Source of the DNA: Hofstenia miamia
Lineage: Eukaryota; Xenacoelomorpha; Acoela
Length of the DNA: 64,000 nt
Direction of reading: 5' to 3'
Assembly (NCBI GenBank): GCA_004352715.1
Contig: SCFE01000045.1
Location: 1,237,126-1,301,125 of the forward strand
Part shown: positions 1 to 10,316 of the stretch, in pieces
Numbering within the stretch: the first letter of the stretch is position 1
How the letters are laid out: every line of letters begins with the position of its first letter
Made by a program: the position numbers and the translations under genes
Notes under the pieces: model-generated
The model's database searches: none
Told to the model about the DNA's origin: nothing
The model's input: the letters and a program-made list of their open reading frames with translations, nothing else

Positions 1-335
1 TGTTTTCAGATTTTAGGAATGCGTTTAATTGAATATACAACAGTTTTTCAAAGAATATTCTAAAAGGATGTGTAATACAAATGGGTCTATAATTTTTTGC
101 GTTTAGGTTGTCACCTTTTTTATATATAGGAGTTATATCCGATTTTTTTAGTAAGTCTGGAAATTCGCAATCAATAATACATTGATTAAATGCGACTAAT
201 AATTGTTCTCCAAAAATAGGAAAAAAACGTTTAATAATAAAAAATGGGAGATTATAAGAAACGGTTGATTTGTTGGTATCAAGATTTTTAACAATGTTTT
301 CTAATTCATTGATTGTAGCAAGTCTAAAGGAAAAT
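1..335 (-). mobile_element. LINE fragment (start of reverse transcriptase region)
   Basis: Nearly the same sequence as 58679-59010, which lies inside the decayed LINE at the right end of the window. It covers the ORF2 stretch just before and at the start of the reverse transcriptase, read on the minus strand, and has small indels. It stops at about 335, where a plus-strand piece of the same LINE family begins, so the two lie head to head. No intact frame. Seen directly by comparison within the window. Confidence 0.8.
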
Positions 336-340
336 AAATC

Positions 341-934
341 TACAAAGCATTAAACACTGTTGCCCCAATTAAGAAGCGTCGGGTTAAGATTAAAGCAATT
401 AAATTTCCTTTTTCAAACACCGACGATAATCAGGTCCATGAACTAGTGTCAATTAAACGACAATTATTTGATCTTGCGAAATCCGACCTGACAAGACCAA
501 TTGGACCAATTACGATAAATCAAAGAAAGTAATTAAGCAATTAAGAACAAAATATTTAACAAAAGCTCGGATGAAATTCTTTAATCAATTAATTTCTATT
601 CGAGAAAAATGGCGATACATCAATAAATTTATTGGGAAATCTAAAGGTCTTTCATCCGAAATAAATGAATTAAACATCAATAATACAACCGCTACATACA
701 AAACTTCAATACTAAATCATTTAAATTCAACATTCAAAGAACTTGGACATTTCAATTTCCCATCTTATAAGAAAAAACAAAATTCTGATAATCTCAAACA
801 ATCAAAACAATTTTCCTTTAGACTTGCTACAATCAATGAATTAGAAAACATTGTTAAAAATCTTGATACCAACAAATCAAACGCTTCTTATAATCTCCCA
901 TTTTTTTATTATTAAACGTTTTTTTCCTATTTTT
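341..934 (+). mobile_element. LINE fragment, ORF2 linker between endonuclease and RT
   Basis: Plus-strand piece of the LINE seen in reverse at 57430-62550. The open part (571-915, 114 codons) encodes the linker between endonuclease and reverse transcriptase; residues such as FSFRLATINELENIVKNLDT recur in the other copies. The reading frame stops just before the RT proper, and the copy then runs into an N-gap. Its last ~130 bases are an inverted copy of 184-330. It is a dead fragment. Confidence 0.8.
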
Positions 935-1085
935 NNNNNNNNNNNNNNNNNNNNNNNNNNNNNNNNNNNNNNNNNNNNNNNNNNNNNNNNNNNNNNNNNN
1001 NNNNNNNNNNNNNNNNNNNNNNNNNNNNNNNNNNNNNNNNNNNNNNNNNNNNNNNNNNNNNNNNNNNNNNNNNNNNNNNNNNNNN
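935..1085. other. Assembly gap (151 N)
   Basis: A run of N inside LINE sequence. The sequence after it (1086 onward) repeats the ORF2 linker seen at 637-934, so the gap joins two LINE copies or two assemblies of one copy. Confidence 0.99.
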
Positions 1086-2030
1086 GGAAAATCTAAAGGT
1101 CTTTCATCCGAAATAAATGAATTAAACATCAATAATACTACCGTTACAGACAAAACTCAAATACTAAATCATTTAAATTCAACATTCAAAGAACTTGGAA
1201 ATTTCAATTTCCCATCTTATAAGAAAAAACAAAATTCTGATAATCTCAAACAATAGAATCAATTTTCCTTTAGACTTGCTACAATCAATGAATTAGAAAA
1301 CATTGTTAAAAATCTTGATACCAACAAATCAACCGCTTCTTATAATCTCCCATTTTTTTATTATTAAACGTTTTTTTCCTATTTTTGGAGAACAATTATT
1401 AGTAGCATTTATTCAATGTATTATTGATTGTGAATTTCCTGACTTACTAAAAAAATTAGATATAACTCCTATATATAAAAAAGGTGACAACCTAAACGCA
1501 AAAAAGTATAGACCCATTTGTAAAAACTCAATTTATAATTTTTCACCGAAGGCTCAAAGAAATCTAATATATGATGTAGAACTAAAGATAAATAATGAGT
1601 CAATAAAGCAAAGGAAATCAGTCAGCTATTTAGGAGTGGAGATAGATAATGAATTAACATTTGAAAAATTTCTACTGAATAAGATTCAAAAAATGACTGC
1701 AGGCATTAGATATCTTTATCACTTACGCAATGTAATATCAAGCAATTATCATAAACAACTGATACATGCTTTCTGTTTGTCTCATTTTCAATACTGTTCT
1801 TTTCTTTTAACTAACCTAAATTCGAAACATCGTATGCTTCTATCAAACACATTTAATTGGTGTATAAATGCTCTAAACTTTGCACAAAAGCATGACGAAG
1901 CATCAGTATATCGTTATAAATATAAAATATTATCTCCGTTTTATCAAATTCATATGCATATGCTATCTATCTTATTTAAATTCAAATCTCTACAAACATC
2001 TCTCCTTTTCCTTAATGACTATATTAAATT
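1086..2030 (+). pseudogene. LINE ORF2 fragment with the RT catalytic core deleted
   Basis: Plus-strand LINE reverse transcriptase relic of the same family as 57430-62550. It holds the start of the RT (ITPIYKKGD, YRPIC), then jumps directly to the region after the palm (ELKIN, VSYLGVEIDNE) and the C-terminal thumb-like part. Compared with the minus-strand copy it lacks roughly 200 codons, including the DLSKAF motif, the GVLQGNVLGP motif and the YADD catalytic box. The frame is open to the single n at 2031 and reads on into Ty3 pol, making one artificial 427-codon ORF (1303-2586). It cannot encode an active enzyme. Confidence 0.8.
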
Positions 2031-2031
2031 N

Positions 2032-2594
2032 GTCATTTTAGGTTGCGATTTATTAAGGGAATGTCAAAGTGCTATTGACTTTGGAACTAAAAGACTTTAT
2101 TTTAAAAATGAGGCTAATAGTTATCCTTTTGAATATAATATTGCTGAAGAAATTGAAATTATTAACCCGGCACCAAATCAAAATAAACTGAAGGATTTTG
2201 TTAATTTTTCTTTACATTTAGATAAAGCAGAACCAGTGATGGCAAGCCAGAAGAGTGCAGAGGTGAAAAGATCTAAGAGGATGACTGAAATTCTCAGGCA
2301 GATTAAATTCGACGAGATTGAGATTCTTCCATCTGAGAAGCCCACTTTCTTAAAACAAATTGAAAAGTTCGAAAATGTGTTCGCACTAAGTTCAGAAGAA
2401 TTGGGAAGTTGCGATCTTATGCCACTCGAATTGAATACAATAGATGAACGGCCTGTAAATGTACGACCTCGGAGAGTTCCTTTAGCGTTCCAAAATGAAC
2501 TTAGACAACAAATTAATTCAATGCTACAGTTAGGAGTGATTTCGACCTCAAACAGCTCGTGGAATTCACTGGTCATACTAGTATGAAAGAAAGA
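2032..2594 (+). pseudogene. Ty3/Gypsy pol fragment (protease-RT linker)
   Basis: Almost identical to 13642-14204 inside the complete-looking Ty3 element; I noticed a single difference (GCT versus GCC in one Ala codon). It covers the end of the protease domain (VILGCDLLRE) and the linker to the start of RT. It carries the same in-frame TGA (2584-2586) as the other copy, then diverges abruptly at about 2595. The left border is the single n at 2031, so that junction may be an assembly join; the right border has no n. Confidence 0.85.
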
Positions 2595-4100
2595 CAATAT
2601 ACACATATTGCGCAATAAATTTGCTCTGACTCTAATAATAATAATAGTAATTGCACTAAAATTACTTCTTGAATAATACTAATTAATTATTATACAACAT
2701 AGGACTTGGCTTCGAAACGCAGACCGTCTTGTGCATCTATACAATATACCCAAATCCAAAGGAACTGATAACAACAAAATATTCCAATAATTCTCTTGTT
2801 TATACTTTAAAGTTCTTAAAAAAGTCATTCCCAAAAGCAACTTATTTATTGTATTAGATTGGTTTTAATAATACTTATTTAGCTTACAGTAAGCCTTAAT
2901 TTAATTAAGGAGGCTTAAGATACCTTAAACTACTAAATGATTTATAAGAATCTATAATATTGTCTTTAAAATGCTTAATATGTTTGTAATATCCTCAAAT
3001 TGCAATGCATGCACTTACTAAAATTGCTTTTTGATTTAAACCGATATTTTAAACTGTTGTGATGCAAATATATAAAGTGATCTATAGTTATGCCATCGAA
3101 AAAAATTATATAATTTTAATTTTATATAACGTTATATATTGCAAGCTATTTAATTTCCCAATAAGGAATATCTGCAGGCATAGATCTATGCAGATTTACA
3201 GCAAATAATAACTTTTAAATATTAGCTTTTCAGCTTACTTATAGTTCATATTTTGTCCCGGGCCTCGCGCAGATTAAAGGCGGCCCTGCTTAACTTAAAT
3301 ATGACTATTTAAAATATTTAGGAAATGTTATTTTAAAGCCAATTTTAAATTTAATATCTTAATCTTGTTCCGACCCATTTTACAACAATGCAATGCATAG
3401 TTGCCATCTTTGCTTACTTCAATTATGTTAAATAGAGGCATGTGTAATGACACATTGTGGTCCCAGCCCCACGTTCATTTTGTCAGTCTGGTAAAATGCC
3501 AAGTCTTGAGAGTTGGCCCATCCCCTTTGGTTTCGTTTCACATTCACACATGTATTTCTAGTCTCGTAATGAAAAGTGCAATTATAATATTTAATATTGA
3601 ATGAATACGTTATGAATCTGTTGTTGTGTGTTACCTGTTGTGTGGTACAAAATTCTTTTTCTATTTTCTTGTGTTGGTTGTTTTGTGCAAAACCCATGCA
3701 AAGGCAAGCCTGCGAATAGCTTTCTTTAGACCTACTATTTCAGTAATGCTCACAATGAAGAAGTACCCTGCTGGTGTGACTCGCATTTCTCCAAATTTCG
3801 CATTAGAATTCTTGTTTGTGCATTTCGAAATGCCTTAGGGAATACATAATAAAAATGTATTACTTAGAATTTTGTCTGCCCAGGACATTGCAAAGATGTT
3901 GTGAGTAGAATTGGAGCTACTTGCAAAATGCGACCCTAGTATAAGTTTTTGGACTTCTTTTAAAAAATGTTTTGAAAATTTTTCAGTTTTTTTATATATA
4001 TTTTGGCTTTTTTGGTGCATCTTTTGAAAAAAATATGAACCAATAGCAGGCCAACTACCTGCCTAGCTTTGTACAGCTATGTAATGACGTAATCAATTAC
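2595..4100. other. Non-coding AT-rich interval
   Basis: No convincing gene. Short ORFs at 3401-3840 overlap each other on both strands and match nothing I recognise. A GC-rich patch near 3257-3293 (GGGCCTCGCG ... GGCGGCCCTG) resembles the end of a DNA transposon (reverse complement begins CAGGGCCGCC), but I could not find a partner end. Confidence 0.6.
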
Positions 4101-4871
4101 AATGACTTAGTGCTATCAAGGTTAAGATCATCGATTAATTTAAATGTTTTGTTCAAACATTTCTTATTAGAGCCATACTAAAGGTATATTTGAAAATTTA
4201 ACTACAGTTGTAAATGGGACGGTTCTCTTTTAAACTGAGCCGGGTGAATACTTTTCGATTATCGTTATCCAAGGCATGTTGAGGCTGAACCTTTTATGTA
4301 AGGTCATTTGTGCCATAATAATGTGTTGAACTTACCATTACAGTTTGTTATTTAACTTGAAAGTCATCAATATTATCATTTCCACTAGATTTTTTAGTTC
4401 CAGTGAGCTAACAAGAGTTGATGATCCCATCGGATCAGTACAATCTTCAGATTTTACTTGACTAATTTTGCTCGAGGCCAATTTATTGCGATAGGATTCA
4501 CAACTTTGAATTCACACTGGAAACTTCATTGACCGGTACTGAGTACACGAAAGACCTACTACAATTAAAAAATATGGAAATTTTAAAATTACATCATCTA
4601 GGAGTCATATTTGCTAAAATAATAAAAATGGGACGCCACCCGACGTCTTTGGGTATACCAAAGTGCCGCCTAACCGACAGTACATGCTAGTGAGAAATTG
4701 AATGGGGAACTACCTCAGAGTACAATGCTACACCAGCACAAAGTGCAATCTATGATAAGTCAGCGTGATCGATACATAATATCCTCGGGGACCTAGGCAC
4801 TGACTTAATTCTGACACTGTACACCCACTGTGTATGTTAATAGTTACTCCATTTAAATACATTTCTTTGAA
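4101..4871. repeat. Repeat A, copy 1 (~770 bp, second copy at 26509)
   Basis: Nearly identical over its whole length to 26509-27278, with only a handful of substitutions and one small indel cluster near the right end. It has no long ORF. The more GC-rich right part (about 4628-4830) contains a perfect 6-bp hairpin (CTTTGG, 5-nt loop, CCAAAG). Identity drops sharply at 4871, and only weak similarity continues to about 5130. It could be a non-autonomous mobile element or a segment with a conserved non-coding role; no terminal repeats or target duplications were seen. Confidence 0.8.
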
Positions 4872-5243
4872 ATATAATTTTTACACAAATAATTTAAGCG
4901 TCTAAATTTATACAGTTTCTTTATAAGAATATCGTCAAACATATATTTTTGCAACATATATTGTACATATTTACTGAATTTACCAATTTTCCACAAAAAA
5001 TACTTATGTAATGAATTCAATGATAAGTGCAACACACTCAGTAAATTATTCAAATCGATTATCAAGCGACGTTTAACGGAAAATGAATTGTTTCTGTGAG
5101 CAATGTGAATCAGTATTGCCTAAAATACAAAGCATATCATCTTAAGTTGACCGTCCAGTTAATTTCAACATGTTTTACTAGAGTACTTAAACCTGGAACG
5201 TTGATTATTAGCATGATTTTATGCAATTCAGACCTGGAATATT
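4872..5243. other. Diverged right flank of repeat A
   Basis: AT-rich. From about 5035 to 5130 it shows weaker similarity to 27445-27560 (shared TTATCAAGCGAC and TTTCTGTGAG words), so the two copies of repeat A were once longer. No gene seen. Confidence 0.5.
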
Positions 5244-5260
5244 GTATATATATATATATA
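5244..5260. repeat. AT microsatellite at assembly join
   Basis: Short (AT)n run directly before the single n at 5261. The microsatellite is the probable reason for the join. Confidence 0.8.
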
Positions 5261-5261
5261 N

Positions 5262-5859
5262 TCGGAGAGTACCAGTGATGTGAACAATCTTGCGAAGGCC
5301 ACAGTTCCATATTGCACCCCATACCATTACCGACTTCTCACCATACTTCATGGTGCGCCTAATAAATTGAGGCAAGAATCTGCACTTCTGCCCAGTTGGT
5401 CTCTATCAACATTCTTTTTGATGAGTATAGCTCAAATATTGACTCATCTGAAAATATAACATTAGACCAATGTTCAAATGAATTGTCTCTCATCAACTTG
5501 TCCCACTTCAGCCGGCGTGATCTTTGCTTTGAGGTTAAGAATGGCTTTCTGGGTGTCACGAAAGTCCCAATTGAGTACTTCTTCAAGATGTTTCGCACAG
5601 TTCTTGCCGTCACAAGGTGACCATCAGCCCATTCCTTGAGAAGTTCATCTGAAGTCTTCTTGGGAGGTTTTGGAGGTCTTCTTTGGTCTTCCGAACGTTG
5701 GCTTGGGGCAATGATGTTTTCAGAAGTGAAACGTCTGATGATATCCTCGACAGTACTTCAAGGTCGCTCTACCAGTCGGGCTATATTACGTTGACTCATC
5801 CCATCCAAATGTTTGGAGATAATCAACTCGCGGATGGCAAGAGGTACGTAACCAGGCAT
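5262..5859 (-). pseudogene. Tc1-type transposase, 5' two thirds, truncated and broken
   Basis: Minus-strand DDE transposase of the Tc1/mariner superfamily. The start codon is at 5857-5859. In order: an N-terminal helix-turn-helix (MSQRNIARLV), a second HTH (ARTVRNILKKYSIGTF), the linker PFLTSKQRSRRLKW, the first catalytic aspartate in VIFSDES, and the strand VMVWGA at about 5315. The rest, including the second D and the final E/D, is missing because the sequence meets the single n at 5261. There is an in-frame TGA in the first HTH (after VERP; a CGA-to-TGA change would explain it) and a frame break near 5359. No inverted repeats were found. Inactive. Confidence 0.85.
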
Positions 5860-6164
5860 CAAAATGGCGAAGAAAGACTGTTATTAGACATTTTCAATAT
5901 AAATAGACTGAAAAAAGCTCAACCTGTAATTTTTTTTACAGATTCTCTGATTTGGTCTGAGATTTAAAGTAAACAGTGATAATTACGTCTCAACATTGAT
6001 GAATTCCTCTTTCTGCAACACCAAATCTAATTAAAAAATAACAATGACACTCGTGGCATCCATTTCTTAGAAATATTTATTACAAATCAAGCGTGGCCGA
6101 ATTCATTTTTCCAGTCTGTGTGTATTTCATGTTTGTATACATGTAATATTTGTAAATATTGTAT

Positions 6165-6172
<8 letters not shown>
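5860..6172. other. Flank of Tc1 relic, no gene
   Basis: AT-rich sequence upstream (minus sense) of the transposase start. It may hold the element's 5' UTR and lost terminal repeat, but no repeat end could be identified. Confidence 0.4.

Positions 6173-6212
<40 letters not shown>
6173..6212. repeat. (AT)n microsatellite
   Basis: About 40 bases of uninterrupted AT dinucleotides. Confidence 0.95.
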
Positions 6213-6214
<2 letters not shown>

Positions 6215-6842
6215 CATATACTACCATTTACATTTTAATGGCAAAATATTAGTGTAGCAAATATTATCAACTTTCCCACTATTGAAATATATAAATGTAA
6301 ATATACAACAGCATAAACTATGTTTCTGATGCAAGTAATGTTTGATAGCTCTTAGCAAAAATTCTTACATCTCAGAAAATCGTTAATTGCATTTGCTTTT
6401 CTGGATCCATAATTATTCACTGTACAAACATCGCTTTGTTGGGTTAACTATATGCGTTGTTGACCTTCTGAATTTACCTTGCAACTTTTCGTACATATAG
6501 CAGTGGCGGATCCAAGGGGAGAATGGGTTGTATGCATTCCTCTCCATAAGCAAAAACCAAACAAAATTTTCGTCATAATTTACATTTTTTAGAACTCAGA
6601 AGTTCTGTTTCATCAAAAATTCTTAACATGGAAGTTCCCTTCTCCAAAAAGTAAATGATATCAAATTTCGATTACCTCTATATTTCAAATACAGAAAGAA
6701 TAAGCAACTGCTTTATGCCAACTCATTTAATAGATATGATAATATGCTCGGAAGAAAGTACATTTGCAAATAATGATCGTGAAAATTCTCTTTTTAAACA
6801 TTCCTATCAAACGGAAATCTTCAATTTGTAGATTTATGTAAG
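6213..6842. other. Non-coding; possible hAT-type terminus at 6502
   Basis: The motif CAGTGGCGGATCCAAGG near 6502 is the kind of start found on many hAT elements. No matching right end or 8-bp duplication was found before the gap at 8079, so it is only a candidate. Otherwise featureless AT-rich sequence. Confidence 0.3.
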
Positions 6843-7020
6843 TTGTGATGTAAAATTTATTTTATCTGATTGCAGTAAAACGGTTGACTTCTATACAGAA
6901 AATATGGAATCCACACAACAAAGGAATTTCAAGTGGTTTGCTGCTAAATGCCTTCAAAAAGAATATACCGCCAATTGACCAAGTTGCCTTGAGGTGCAAA
7001 TCTAAGAAGTATTCACATAA
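6843..7020 (+). repeat. Repeat B, copy 1, exon-like (second copy at 46700, minus)
   Basis: Similar to the reverse complement of 46700-46880. Both have a good splice-acceptor-like tract (TTTTATCTGATTGCAG here) followed by a stretch whose translation is similar in one frame: GISSGLLLNAFKK followed by PPIDQVAL here, GISCSLFSSSFKY followed by PPIDQVAL there. The surrounding ORF here is 81 codons (6884-7129); the other copy has stops. This looks like a fragment of a coding repeat, perhaps a transposase or a retroposed exon. No family recognised. Confidence 0.5.
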
Positions 7021-8078
7021 AAGCCCTTGTTTTACAAAGCGTCACAGTCAATTTGCTTATTGCGAATACCTTTTTAGAAATTCATTTTTTATGAATATTT
7101 ATCATTTACCTTTAATATTACAAACTTAAATATCTTGCAACATTTAAAAAATTATTTTGTCATGATATATAAATGCAGACATTCCAAGTTCCCGTAATTA
7201 CCATGAAACACCAGCATTTTTCTTTTCTTTCACGCAACCGTATGTAAGACTTTCTTCTCACATATTTTAAATTAAAATAGCTCAGGCTGCTTTTAGAGAA
7301 TTGCATTCAATGATTATAAATTTAAAATCCTTCACGGGTTTACTGGTGCATCCTGCTGCAAAATCTTCTATATTGATTTCGCAAACATTTTATGCATGTT
7401 ATAAATAGCATCAGCAGGGTTTCCTATTTTGTTGTTAACAACAAGCAGTAACCTTTTTGCTGTTAACAGCTTCGATATTTTTTACCTAATCCTTAAAAAG
7501 AAGATAAGAAATTCGTAGATAGCTCATTAGACGAAATTTAATTTAAGATTTATTAGCCCTCTAGTGGATGAATTTAGTAGTGTAGATGAAAAATTATTTT
7601 GAAATTAAATTGACTTCATTTTACCTCCATTTCTGTTTGAAATCAAAGCTACCATGACTCATTACGAGAGTTCAATGACTTATATTTGTATATGTTTTTT
7701 TTCAGGAACATATTAAGGATGGAAGCCAATCATTTCTATATTCTTGGTTATCAATATTGGTACTTTAAAAAATTCAAACTCAAATTCTTCTCTGAACTTT
7801 GAATTTAGCAATAACAAATATTTCGTTGAAAATCAATATGCTGTATAATTATAATGTAGTTTTTGTCGAATTAACTTACTGCCAATAAACAGTAGAAAGT
7901 AGAAACAAATGGTGGCTTAATACTGGCTCAAGATGGGAATATGTCAGTGGTAAATTTTTAAGACTGTATGACTATGACCCAGTTAACGCAAAATAACTGA
8001 ATGGAGCAAGTGATTCAGAAGAAGATGGCATTGGCCCAGTTATATCAGTCTATCACTCAATTGCAACCTACTGTTTAA
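7021..8078. other. Intergenic AT-rich sequence
   Basis: No gene, RNA or repeat structure recognised. It ends at the 1-kb gap. Confidence 0.6.
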
Positions 8079-9078
8079 NNNNNNNNNNNNNNNNNNNNNN
8101 NNNNNNNNNNNNNNNNNNNNNNNNNNNNNNNNNNNNNNNNNNNNNNNNNNNNNNNNNNNNNNNNNNNNNNNNNNNNNNNNNNNNNNNNNNNNNNNNNNNN
8201 NNNNNNNNNNNNNNNNNNNNNNNNNNNNNNNNNNNNNNNNNNNNNNNNNNNNNNNNNNNNNNNNNNNNNNNNNNNNNNNNNNNNNNNNNNNNNNNNNNNN
8301 NNNNNNNNNNNNNNNNNNNNNNNNNNNNNNNNNNNNNNNNNNNNNNNNNNNNNNNNNNNNNNNNNNNNNNNNNNNNNNNNNNNNNNNNNNNNNNNNNNNN
8401 NNNNNNNNNNNNNNNNNNNNNNNNNNNNNNNNNNNNNNNNNNNNNNNNNNNNNNNNNNNNNNNNNNNNNNNNNNNNNNNNNNNNNNNNNNNNNNNNNNNN
8501 NNNNNNNNNNNNNNNNNNNNNNNNNNNNNNNNNNNNNNNNNNNNNNNNNNNNNNNNNNNNNNNNNNNNNNNNNNNNNNNNNNNNNNNNNNNNNNNNNNNN
8601 NNNNNNNNNNNNNNNNNNNNNNNNNNNNNNNNNNNNNNNNNNNNNNNNNNNNNNNNNNNNNNNNNNNNNNNNNNNNNNNNNNNNNNNNNNNNNNNNNNNN
8701 NNNNNNNNNNNNNNNNNNNNNNNNNNNNNNNNNNNNNNNNNNNNNNNNNNNNNNNNNNNNNNNNNNNNNNNNNNNNNNNNNNNNNNNNNNNNNNNNNNNN
8801 NNNNNNNNNNNNNNNNNNNNNNNNNNNNNNNNNNNNNNNNNNNNNNNNNNNNNNNNNNNNNNNNNNNNNNNNNNNNNNNNNNNNNNNNNNNNNNNNNNNN
8901 NNNNNNNNNNNNNNNNNNNNNNNNNNNNNNNNNNNNNNNNNNNNNNNNNNNNNNNNNNNNNNNNNNNNNNNNNNNNNNNNNNNNNNNNNNNNNNNNNNNN
9001 NNNNNNNNNNNNNNNNNNNNNNNNNNNNNNNNNNNNNNNNNNNNNNNNNNNNNNNNNNNNNNNNNNNNNNNNNNNNNN
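8079..9078. other. Assembly gap (1000 N)
   Basis: Exactly 1000 N, which suggests a default-size scaffold gap of unknown true length. Confidence 0.99.
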
Positions 9079-10316
9079 ATACCTGCTATTCTTTCTTGTT
9101 GACAGTTTTCCCTCGCTTTAATATTTCTGTTAATTTTACGCAATGTCAGCTTTAATTTGACTATGCTGTTTGACCATCTTTTGTTTTGTCAAATACCGTC
9201 GAGTATAATTTTAAGTATTAACTGCACAAAACATTTTACAAACTGAATAATCAATCCTATCATGATTTACAATTAATCATTATAATCAATAATAATTTTA
9301 GTCTTTGTTTCTTCATTCTTTTCCTCTTATCTTGACCAATCATGATAGTCTTGATAGATTATGTCACACTAGTACATACATCATCTTGTTTAGCAATCAT
9401 ATCACTGATAAATTAAATATCCTAGTTACTTCAATCGTGAATGTCGCAATTACTAGGTATTGCGACATCCAAACTTCAATAGACATTAAAAGAGCAAGGT
9501 GTGCGTTCACGCTACGAAGTTAAGCGTAATCATTGAAATTGCATCGTACATTTGTAACCGAACATTATTGATTGGTTCACAAAATGGAAATAGATCATTT
9601 CGAGGCGTGCGGTAATGATCACCACACCTCGATTGAGAAATCAAACGTCCAACCACTCTCAGTTATTTCCCACCAAGCAAACGTCAATAAAAATAGAGAA
9701 ACTTCTACATTGGCTGTGGTTTTGAGCTAAAACAAATGCTGGGAGTGGGCTTTATTCTAACTTATTAGACTATTTTAGTGTCTGAAGCAGTTATTAGCAG
9801 TAAACCAGACAAGCTCACACTGTGTCATGTGCACACACAGCCCTAGTTGAACGTGTTTGTGAGCCTGCAAAGGCGCTCATTAATGCTATACAAATGCTAT
9901 GGAATATGAGCATTAGCTTACTAATGTTTGTGGCCAACAAGAAACAGTTTCTTAGTTCGCCTTAATGGCTGCATACGGTTAGGTGGTTTGCAGAGATAGA
10001 ATCAGATCGCATCGGATCTTCATTTTGAGAAATTTCGGATCCAAAAATTTTTGAAACTTGTGTATTTGTAAATTTAATAAATTACTCACATTTTTACATT
10101 GAATCCGAATTTAATAATCTCAATTTAAGTGAAATTTTGTAATTAAATTTCATTGTTCATACAACAGGTTCTGCGATATTTTTTCCAATAACTTATAACA
10201 TTGGTGACCAATACTTCAAATCTGAAAATGCGATTTATGTTAGCCATCACATAATGATAAAATAGTCCCAGATAACAATTTTGGTTGTTTTTACGTTATT
10301 TATAGTTGTTTCATAC
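9079..10316. other. Intergenic sequence left of the Ty3 element
   Basis: No gene recognised. A short imperfect inverted repeat lies near 9600 (CGAGGCGTG ... CACACCTCG). The last four bases before the LTR are ATAC, the same tetranucleotide that flanks the solo LTR at 21606. Confidence 0.6.

Noticed and set aside
1303-2586. A 427-codon ORF joining LINE and Ty3 pol sequence
   Set aside because: The joint is a single n at 2031; both halves are recognisable fragments of different elements, so it is not a real fusion gene.
4628-4830. Possible snRNA or other structured RNA in repeat A
   Set aside because: Compared by eye with U1, U2, U4, U5, U6, SRP and 5S RNA patterns; no match beyond a short hairpin.
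6502-6520. hAT element starting CAGTGGCGGATCC
   Set aside because: No right end or 8-bp duplication found; kept only as a note in the interval entry.
8040-9143. A 367-codon minus-strand ORF
   Set aside because: Nearly all of it is the 1000-N gap.
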